29,733 bases of DNA, taken from assembly GCF_000966975.1 (NCBI RefSeq), contig NZ_JZWV01000073.1, positions 1 to 29,733 on the forward strand. The letters are read 5' to 3'. The notes beneath the pieces are model-generated. The model saw only the letters and a program-made list of their open reading frames with translations. It searched no databases and had not been told where the DNA came from. Below are positions 24,898 through 29,733 of the stretch, one piece after another. Position 1 is the first letter of the stretch; every line of letters starts with the position of its first letter. The translations under genes and the position numbers were made by a program. This DNA comes from Streptomyces katrae. GTDB taxonomy: Bacteria > Actinomycetota > Actinomycetes > Streptomycetales > Streptomycetaceae.

Positions 24898-25644
24898 ATG
24901 GACACCGAAGCAGAGCTCACACAACGCGGCCACTCCTCCCCCGAGCAGGGGGAGGAGTGGCCGCGTTGTGTTTTCTCCGGGCTTCGCGCCTCCTTCCGGA
25001 GCCCCTGGCGGCGGGCCGGGGCGCTGGGCGTGGTCTGCACGGTCTTCCTGCTGCTGGTCAGCAATTTCGTCGTACAGCCCTTCCTGATCCCGAGCCGGTC
25101 GATGGAGCCGACGCTGAAGGTCGGCGACCGGATCCTGGTGAACAAGCTGGCGTACCGTTTCGGCGCCACGCCGCAGCGCGGGGACGTGGTCGTGTTCGAC
25201 GGCACCGGGTCCTTCGTACGGGAACCCGCGCGCGGCAACCCGGTGGGCGACGCCCTGCACGGGGCCGCCTCGGCGCTCGGGCTGGCGGAGCCTTCCGACA
25301 CCGACTTCGTGAAACGGGTCGTGGGAGTCGGCGGGGACGACGTGGTGTGCTGTGACACCGGCGGCCGGATCCGGGTCAACGGGGTCCCCGTGGCGGAGCC
25401 GTACCTCTACCCCGGCGACACCCCCTCGGAGGTGCCGTTCCGGATCGTGGTCCCGCTGGGGACCCTGTGGGTCATGGGTGACCACCGCTCGCAGTCCCGG
25501 GACTCGCGGGACCACCTGGGCGAGCCGGGCGGGGGGATGGTGCCGGTGGAGAAGGTGATCGGGCGGGCCGACTGGATCGGCTGGCCGGCGTCCCGCTGGG
25601 GCTCGCTGCCCGCGGGGGCCGCGGCCGGTGGTCCGCGTGGGTAG
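24898..25644 (+). CDS. sipW: Type I signal peptidase (first of four)
   Basis: A 248-residue membrane signal peptidase that cleaves exported preproteins. A basic cytoplasmic N terminus is followed by a membrane anchor (ALGVVCTVFLLLVSNFVV, about 42-59), the catalytic serine S68 in IPSRSMEPTL, and the catalytic lysine K139 in DFVKRVVGVGGDDV. The later boxes LWVMGDHRSQSRDSRDHLG and VIGRADWIGWP follow. It is the first of four consecutive paralogues, as in the known streptomycete sipWXYZ cluster. No Shine-Dalgarno site precedes the ATG. Residues 8-25 are encoded by a 24-bp terminator-like hairpin, so expression is probably attenuated or the true start is further downstream. Confidence 0.92.
   Translation: MDTEAELTQRGHSSPEQGEEWPRCVFSGLRASFRSPWRRAGALGVVCTVFLLLVSNFVVQPFLIPSRSMEPTLKVGDRILVNKLAYRFGATPQRGDVVVFDGTGSFVREPARGNPVGDALHGAASALGLAEPSDTDFVKRVVGVGGDDVVCCDTGGRIRVNGVPVAEPYLYPGDTPSEVPFRIVVPLGTLWVMGDHRSQSRDSRDHLGEPGGGMVPVEKVIGRADWIGWPASRWGSLPAGAAAGGPRG
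24919..24974 (+). terminator. 24-bp hairpin plus T tract inside the start of sipW
   Basis: Bases 24919-24942 pair perfectly with 24948-24971 around the loop GAGCA, and the right arm runs into TTTT (24971-24974). This is the strongest rho-independent-type terminator in the window. It lies 66 bases after the rplS stop but within codons 8-25 of sipW, so it should end the ribosomal operon transcript and attenuate sipW. Confidence 0.9.
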
Positions 25645-25698
25645 CCGGGGAAGCCGCCGGAGCCGGCCGAGGGCGGGGGACGGGCCCAGCGGCGCCGG

Positions 25699-26451
25699 AT
25701 GGCGCGCAAGCAGCGCCGGCGCCGTCGCACCCGGCGGGTCGGCGAGCTGCCGCTGCTGGTGGCGGTGGCCCTGTGCATAGCCCTGCTCCTCAAGACCTTC
25801 CTGGTGCAGGCGTTCTTCATCCCGTCGGGCTCGATGGAGCAGACGATCCGGATCGGCGACCGGGTGCTGGTGGACAAACTGACCCCGTGGTTCGGCGCCA
25901 AGGTCGAGCGGGGCGACGTCGTCGTCTTCAAGGACCCCGGAGGATGGCTCAAGGGCGAGGCGGCCCGGCCGGCCCCGGACCCGGCCGGCGTGAAGCAGAT
26001 CAAGCAGACCCTGACCTTCATCGGCCTGCTGCCCTCCGCGGACGAGCAGGACCTGATCAAGCGCGTCATCGGCATCGGCGGCGACACCGTGGCCTGCTGT
26101 GACAACCGGGGGCGGGTGACCGTCAACGGGCGTCCGCTCGATGAGCCTTACGTGTCACCCGGGAACTCGCCCTCGGACATCCCCTTCGAGGTGCGCGTTC
26201 CCGCGGGGCGGCTCTTCGTGATGGGCGACCACCGCGCCAACTCGGCCGACTCCCGCTACCACCTCGACGAGGCGTTCGAGGGCACCATCGACGAGAAGGG
26301 CGTGGTGGGACAGGCCGTGGTGATCGCCTGGCCGTTCGACCACTGGCGCCGGCTGGAGCAGCCCGCGACCTTCCTCGACGTTCCGGATCCGGCCCGCACC
26401 GGGCGGCGGCAGCGGCCCGGCCGTCGCCGTCGGGGCACCGCGTTCGCATAG
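25699..26451 (+). CDS. sipX: Type I signal peptidase (second of four)
   Basis: A 250-residue signal peptidase. A strongly basic N terminus (ARKQRRRRRTRR) precedes one membrane anchor (LPLLVAVALCIALLLKTFLV, about 17-36). Catalytic S45 lies in IPSGSMEQTI and catalytic K121 in DLIKRVIGIGGDTV; LFVMGDHRANSADSRYHL and VVGQAVVIAWPF follow. The C-terminal tail is Arg-rich (RTGRRQRPGRRRRG). The ATG at 25699 is the first start codon in the frame but has no clear ribosome binding site. A GTG at 25637, close to the sipW stop, opens a different frame (VGSRGSRRSRPRAG) that looks like a possible N terminus, so a small indel near 25680-25700 cannot be excluded. Confidence 0.88.
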   Translation: MARKQRRRRRTRRVGELPLLVAVALCIALLLKTFLVQAFFIPSGSMEQTIRIGDRVLVDKLTPWFGAKVERGDVVVFKDPGGWLKGEAARPAPDPAGVKQIKQTLTFIGLLPSADEQDLIKRVIGIGGDTVACCDNRGRVTVNGRPLDEPYVSPGNSPSDIPFEVRVPAGRLFVMGDHRANSADSRYHLDEAFEGTIDEKGVVGQAVVIAWPFDHWRRLEQPATFLDVPDPARTGRRQRPGRRRRGTAFA

Positions 26452-26555
26452 TGTGTTCCCGGTCTCCCGCGCCTTAGGGAACTCCCGCTCGTTAAGGGAG
26501 GGGAGGGCCCGCTCCCGATCCGGCGCGGGCGGTCGTTTCCGAGTGAGGAGTGGAT

Positions 26556-27461
26556 GTGGGGGATGTGGCGGTAGGCGCTCGATCCGGACGCGATGAGGGC
26601 GAGGAGCGGCCGGACGATGCCGTCACGCACGACACCGACGAGGCGGCCGCCGAGGAGAAGCAGCACCGCTCCTTCTGGAAGGAGCTCCCGCTCCTCATCG
26701 GCATCGCCCTGGTGCTGGCCCTGCTGATCAAGACCTTCCTGGTCCAGGCGTTCTCGATCCCGTCCGACTCGATGCAGAACACCCTGCAGCGCGGCGACCG
26801 GGTGCTGGTGGACAAGCTGACCCCCTGGTTCGGCTCCGAGCCCGAGCGCGGCGAGGTCGTCGTCTTCCACGACCCCGCGCACTGGCTGGAGGGGGAGCCC
26901 ACCCCCGAGCCCAACGTCGTGCAGAAGGTCCTCAGCTGGATCGGCCTGATGCCGTCCGCCGAGGAGAAGGACCTGATCAAGCGGACCATCGCCATCGGCG
27001 GGGACACCGTGGAGTGCAAGCGGGGCGGCCCGGTCGTCGTCAACGGCAAGGCGCTGGACGAGCCGTACATCTTCCCCGGCAACACCCCCTGCGACGACAT
27101 GCCCTTCGGGCCGGTCACCGTGCCCAAGGGCAAGATCTGGGTGATGGGCGACCACCGCCAGAACTCCCAGGACTCCCGCTACCACATGCAGGACTCCACC
27201 CAGGGCTTCGTGCCGGTCAAGGACGTCGTCGGGCGGGCCGTGGTCGTCGCCTGGCCGGTCACCCGCTGGGCCACCCTGCCGGTCCCGGACACCTTCGACC
27301 AGAAGGGCATCGACAAGCAGCTCCCGGCGCCCCTGCACTCCCCGCAGGCCTCCGGGCTGGGCGTGGCCGACGTCAACTCGGCGGCCCTCGGCCTCGTGGG
27401 CGCCGTGCCCATCGTCCTGTGGCGCCGGCGGAGGCTGACCCAGGGCACTACCGCCCGGTAG
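26556..27461 (+). CDS. sipY: Type I signal peptidase (third of four)
   Basis: A 301-residue signal peptidase with an acidic cytoplasmic N terminus, an anchor (ELPLLIGIALVLALLIKTFLV, about 43-63), catalytic S72 in IPSDSMQNTL and catalytic K142 in DLIKRTIAIGGDTV, then IWVMGDHRQNSQDSRYHM. A second hydrophobic helix near the C terminus (AALGLVGAVPIVLW) ends in RRRRLTQ, so both termini may be cytoplasmic. I chose the GTG at 26556 because AGGAG (26546-26550) lies 5 bases upstream; the GTG at 26550 overlaps that site. A 104-base gap separates it from sipX. Confidence 0.92.
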   Translation: MGDVAVGARSGRDEGEERPDDAVTHDTDEAAAEEKQHRSFWKELPLLIGIALVLALLIKTFLVQAFSIPSDSMQNTLQRGDRVLVDKLTPWFGSEPERGEVVVFHDPAHWLEGEPTPEPNVVQKVLSWIGLMPSAEEKDLIKRTIAIGGDTVECKRGGPVVVNGKALDEPYIFPGNTPCDDMPFGPVTVPKGKIWVMGDHRQNSQDSRYHMQDSTQGFVPVKDVVGRAVVVAWPVTRWATLPVPDTFDQKGIDKQLPAPLHSPQASGLGVADVNSAALGLVGAVPIVLWRRRRLTQGTTAR

Positions 27462-27464
27462 GGT
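27435..27464 (+). promoter_or_regulatory. Candidate sipZ promoter
   Basis: CTGACC (27435-27440), 18 bases, TAGGGT (27459-27464) lie at the end of sipY and about 58 bases before the sipZ ATG. This fits the earlier finding in Streptomyces lividans that sipZ starts a transcript separate from sipWXY. Confidence 0.4.
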
Positions 27465-27521
27465 GCCGCCCAGGCAGGCCATCGCCGGGTGGCGGCCATC
27501 TCCGGGTATGGGGGCGCACCA

Positions 27522-28283
27522 ATGGGCGGAACACAGGCAATACGCGCGAGCGGCAGAGATGGCCGCGGCGGCCTCGGCAACACGTTGTCGGGCATCGCCG
27601 TGGCCATCGGCTTCGCACTCTTCCTCGGCGGCTTCGTCTGGGGGGCGCTGGTGTACCGGCCCTACACGGTGCCGACGAACTCCATGGTCCCCACCGTGCA
27701 GCCCGGTGACCGGGTGCTGGCGGAGCGGATCGGCGGCGCCGAGGTGCGCCGCGGGGACGTGGTCGTCTTCAAGGACTCCCAGTGGAGCGACTCGCCCATG
27801 GTCAAGCGGGTCGTGGCCGTCGGCGGCGACACCGTCAGCTGCTGCGGCCAGGGCGGTGGGCTGACCGTGAACGGGAAGCCGCTGGACGAGCCGTACGTGG
27901 ACCAGGCCGGGCGCGACGCGCTGGCCGCGGGGACCACCACGTTCGAGGTGACCGTGCCGGAGGGCAACCTCTTCCTGATGGGCGACCGGCGCTCCGGCTC
28001 CCTGGACTCACGGGCCCACCTCCAGGACGCCGGCCAGGGGACCGTTCCCCGGTCGGCGGTCGAGGCCCGGGTCGACGCCCTGGCCTGGCCGAACACGAGG
28101 ATGCTGGACCGGCCGCAGGCCTTCGCCGCCCTCCCCGGCGGGGTCTCGCAGCCGGGGCCGCTGCGGCTCCAGGTGGCCGCGGTGGTGGCCGGCGCCGCCC
28201 TCGTCGTGCTGGGGGCGGCCTACGGGCCGGTCGCCCGGGTCCTGGGGCGCGGACGGGCGCGGGGGCGCTCCGGTGGGCGCTGA
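27522..28283 (+). CDS. sipZ: Type I signal peptidase (fourth of four)
   Basis: A 253-residue signal peptidase: N-terminal anchor (LSGIAVAIGFALFLGGFVWGALV, about 22-44), catalytic S54 in VPTNSMVPTV, catalytic K95 in PMVKRVVAVGGDTV, and LFLMGDRRSGSLDSRAHL. The usual His of the GDHR box is Arg here (GDRR). A C-terminal hydrophobic helix (VAAVVAGAALVVLGAAYG) is followed by a basic tail. The ATG at 27522, with GGGGG about 8 bases upstream, is preferred over the in-frame GTG at 27489. Its end overlaps the Nudix gene start by 11 bases, matching the known sipZ-mutT arrangement of streptomycetes. Confidence 0.9.
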   Translation: MGGTQAIRASGRDGRGGLGNTLSGIAVAIGFALFLGGFVWGALVYRPYTVPTNSMVPTVQPGDRVLAERIGGAEVRRGDVVVFKDSQWSDSPMVKRVVAVGGDTVSCCGQGGGLTVNGKPLDEPYVDQAGRDALAAGTTTFEVTVPEGNLFLMGDRRSGSLDSRAHLQDAGQGTVPRSAVEARVDALAWPNTRMLDRPQAFAALPGGVSQPGPLRLQVAAVVAGAALVVLGAAYGPVARVLGRGRARGRSGGR

Positions 28284-28788
28284 GCCGGGCGTGGAGCGGG
28301 GCGCGGAGGGGCCGCGGAAGGTGTCCCGGGTGGTCCTGCTGGACCCCGCGGACCGGATCCTGCTGCTGCACGGCTTCGAGCCGGACGATCCCGCCGACAC
28401 CTGGTGGTTCACCCCGGGCGGCGGGCTGGAGGGCGACGAGACACGCGAGGAGGCCGCGCTGCGGGAACTCGCGGAGGAGACCGGGATCACCGGGGTGGAG
28501 CTGGGGCCGGTGCTCTGGCGCCGCTACTGCTCCTTCCCCTTCGACGGCAGGCGCTGGGAGCAGGACGAGTGGTACTTCCTGGCCCGGACCACCCGGACCG
28601 AGATCGTGCCGGGCGGGCTCACCGAGCTGGAGCGGCGCAGCGTCACGGGGGCGAGATGGTGGACCTCCGAGGAACTTCTCGCGGCCCGTGAGACGGTGTA
28701 CCCGACCAAGCTCGCCGGGCTGCTCAGGACGCTGCTCGACGACGGTCCCCCGGGTGTCCCGGTGGTCCTGCCCCCGGAAATCGTTTAG
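28273..28788 (+). CDS. Nudix (MutT-like) hydrolase
   Basis: A 171-residue Nudix hydrolase that cleaves a nucleoside diphosphate linked to another moiety; the substrate is not known. The Nudix box is complete in two adjoining pieces, PGGGLEGDETREEAALREL and AEETGITGVELG (about 51-80), on a fold starting SRVVLLDPADRILLLHGF. The later segment RWWTSEELLAARETVYPTKLAGLLRTLLDDG resembles other small Nudix proteins. The GTG at 28273 lies within the last codons of sipZ, so the two genes are coupled. About 55 bases separate it from the next gene. Confidence 0.9.
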   Translation: MGAEPGVERGAEGPRKVSRVVLLDPADRILLLHGFEPDDPADTWWFTPGGGLEGDETREEAALRELAEETGITGVELGPVLWRRYCSFPFDGRRWEQDEWYFLARTTRTEIVPGGLTELERRSVTGARWWTSEELLAARETVYPTKLAGLLRTLLDDGPPGVPVVLPPEIV

Positions 28789-28843
28789 GGGCGCACGGCG
28801 CTGGCGCACAATAGGGGGACGCACGGCTGAAGGGGAACATGCC

Positions 28844-29152
28844 ATGAGCGCCGAGGACCTCGAGAAGTACGAGACCGAGATGGAGCTGAAGCTCTATCGG
28901 GAGTACCGCGACGTCGTCGGGCTGTTCAAGTACGTGATCGAGACGGAACGCCGTTTCTACCTCACCAACGACTACGAGATGCAGGTGCACTCGGTCCAGG
29001 GAGAGGTGTTCTTCGAGGTCACGATGGCCGACGCCTGGGTCTGGGACATGTACCGGCCCGCCCGTTTCGTCAAGCAGGTGCGGGTCCTGACCTTCAAGGA
29101 CGTGAACATCGAGGAGCTCAACAAGAGCGACCTCGAACTGCCGGGCGGCTGA
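28844..29152 (+). CDS. DUF2469 family protein
   Basis: A 102-residue conserved actinobacterial protein of unknown function, consistently found between the signal peptidase/Nudix genes and yraN. It is acidic at both ends and has no membrane segment: MSAEDLEKYETEMELKLYRE, FKYVIETERRFYLTNDYEM, VFFEVTMADAWVWDMYRPAR, then DVNIEELNKSDLELPGG. The ATG at 28844 has AAGGGG about 8 bases upstream. A -10-like CACAAT (28807-28812) precedes it. Two hairpins follow. Confidence 0.93.
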   Translation: MSAEDLEKYETEMELKLYREYRDVVGLFKYVIETERRFYLTNDYEMQVHSVQGEVFFEVTMADAWVWDMYRPARFVKQVRVLTFKDVNIEELNKSDLELPGG

Positions 29153-29160
29153 GCCGGCCG

Positions 29161-29219
29161 AGGGGGCCTCGGAGGGCCCAGGGGCCCGTCGAGGCCCCCT
29201 TCTCACCCGTGAGGGTGAG
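29161..29219 (+). terminator. Double hairpin terminator after the DUF2469 gene
   Basis: An 11-bp stem (29161-29171 with 29190-29200) encloses a further GGGCCC-type fold. It is followed by CTCACCC-GTGA-GGGTGAG (29202-29219 region), a 7-bp stem with a GNRA tetraloop. Together they should end the DUF2469 transcript 8 bases after its stop. Confidence 0.7.
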
Positions 29220-29223
29220 CGGT

Positions 29224-29260
29224 CCGTCCACAACGCCCGGGTTGTCCACCAAGATCCACA
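29224..29260 (+). promoter_or_regulatory. Cluster of three DnaA-box-like 9-mers
   Basis: CCGTCCACA (29224-29232), TTGTCCACC (29242-29250) and AGATCCACA (29252-29260) lie on the same strand within 37 bases; each differs by one or two positions from the streptomycete DnaA box TTGTCCACA. The cluster sits between a terminator and yraN. Binding is untested and chance clustering of GTCCAC in GC-rich DNA is possible. Confidence 0.35.
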
Positions 29261-29305
29261 CGGTGGGCCGGGTCGCGCGATCGTCGGTGCCGGAGGTGGT
29301 GCCGG

Positions 29306-29677
29306 ATGAACGCGAAGGGCGTGGCACGACAGGCATTGGGACGGTACGGCGAGGAGCTCGCCGTGCGGCGGCTCACCGAATCGGGGATGACGGTGATCGC
29401 CCGGAACTGGCGGTGCCGGGGCGGGGAGATCGACATCGTCGCGCGGGACGGGGACGCCCTCGTCGTGTGCGAGGTCAAGACCCGCCGCGAGGGGGATTTC
29501 GAGCACCCCATGGCCGCCGTCCGGGCCGGCAAGGCCGAGCGGCTGCGCCGGCTCGCCGGGCGCTGGCTCGCCGACCACGGGGGACCGCCGCCGGGCGGGG
29601 TGCGGATCGACCTGGTCGGGGTCCTGCTGCCCAGGCGCGGCGCGCCCGTGGTGGAGCACGTCAGGGGGGTGGCCTGA
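29306..29677 (+). CDS. yraN: YraN family (UPF0102) nuclease-fold protein
   Basis: A 123-residue protein with a restriction-endonuclease/Holliday-junction-resolvase-like fold. The motif [22 protein letters not shown] (about 40-61) gives the E-x(n)-D-x(n)-ExK acidic cluster of that fold, preceded by [17 protein letters not shown] and the RNWRCR strand. Family function is not settled; roles in DNA processing have been proposed. The ATG at 29306 has a GGAGGTGG site 6-7 bases upstream. Its TGA overlaps the following ATG (TGATG at 29675-29679), so it is coupled to the comM-like gene, the usual actinobacterial pair. Confidence 0.93.
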   Translation: MNAKGVARQALGRYGEELAVRRLTESGMTVIARNWRCRGGEIDIVARDGDALVVCEVKTRREGDFEHPMAAVRAGKAERLRRLAGRWLADHGGPPPGGVRIDLVGVLLPRRGAPVVEHVRGVA

Positions 29678-29733
29678 TGGGGTTCGCGCGGACCTGCTCG
29701 GTGGCCCTGGTGGGCGTCGAGGGCGTCGTGGTG
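29677..29733 (+). CDS. YifB/ComM family Mg-chelatase-like ATPase (start only)
   Basis: Only the first 19 codons are in the window: [19 protein letters not shown]. This is the characteristic N terminus of the YifB/ComM AAA+ family (S-VALVGVEG), the usual neighbour of yraN. The ATG overlaps the yraN stop codon by one base. Confidence 0.85.
   Translation, partial: MGFARTCSVALVGVEGVVV

Overview
The window is very GC-rich, actinobacterial chromosomal DNA, almost certainly from a Streptomyces species. The grounds are GTG/TTG starts with GGAG-type ribosome binding sites, strong GC bias at third codon positions, and a gene order that matches the streptomycete core around smc, ftsY, nsdA, amtB-glnK-glnD, ffh, rpsP-rimM-trmD-rplS, the sipWXYZ signal peptidase cluster and yraN. 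It is ordinary conserved chromosome. I see no prophage, insertion sequence, CRISPR array, tRNA or rRNA.

Layout: (1) 2-2464, the 3' part of smc; (2) 2647-4077, a TTG-started glucose permease (glcP), ending at a hairpin shared with a convergent pair (4121-6616, minus strand) made of an F420/FMN-type luciferase-like oxidoreductase and an NCS1 nucleobase-type permease; (3) 6764-7984, ftsY; (4) 8078-8746, a stand-alone, apparently degenerate primase/polymerase-domain protein, divergent from nsdA; (5) 9153-10660, nsdA, broken by an 11-bp tandem duplication; (6) 10924-15054, the nitrogen operon amtB-glnK-glnD behind a GlnR-like operator; (7) 15273-16847 ffh and 16968-18905 an ftsH paralogue; (8) 18907-19614, a methyltransferase-like gene, divergent from an archaeal/eukaryal-type prolyl-tRNA synthetase (19748-21160); (9) 21363-21959, a small SprT-like metalloprotein; (10) 22173-24853, the ribosome operon rpsP-khpA-rimM-trmD-rplS, in which trmD carries a frame-breaking 22-bp tandem duplication; (11) 24898-28283, four consecutive type I signal peptidases; (12) 28273-29733, a Nudix hydrolase, a DUF2469 protein, yraN and the first codons of a YifB/ComM-like ATPase.

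Functional themes: protein export (ftsY and ffh encode receptor and GTPase of the same SRP pathway, and four lepB-type peptidases process exported proteins), ribosome and tRNA maturation, nitrogen sensing (ammonium channel, PII protein and the PII-modifying enzyme in one operon), chromosome organisation (smc), and developmental/antibiotic regulation (nsdA).

The most notable observations are two perfect short tandem duplications (11 bp in nsdA, 22 bp in trmD). Each shifts the frame of an otherwise intact gene. They are either real mutations (an nsdA lesion would be expected to raise antibiotic production) or unmerged assembly overlaps; the trmD case argues for checking the assembly first, because TrmD is usually essential. 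Other points are a 24-bp terminator-like hairpin inside the beginning of sipW, a Streptomyces intergenic-type repeat apparently embedded in the SMC hinge, several likely leaderless genes, and a small cluster of DnaA-box-like 9-mers upstream of yraN.
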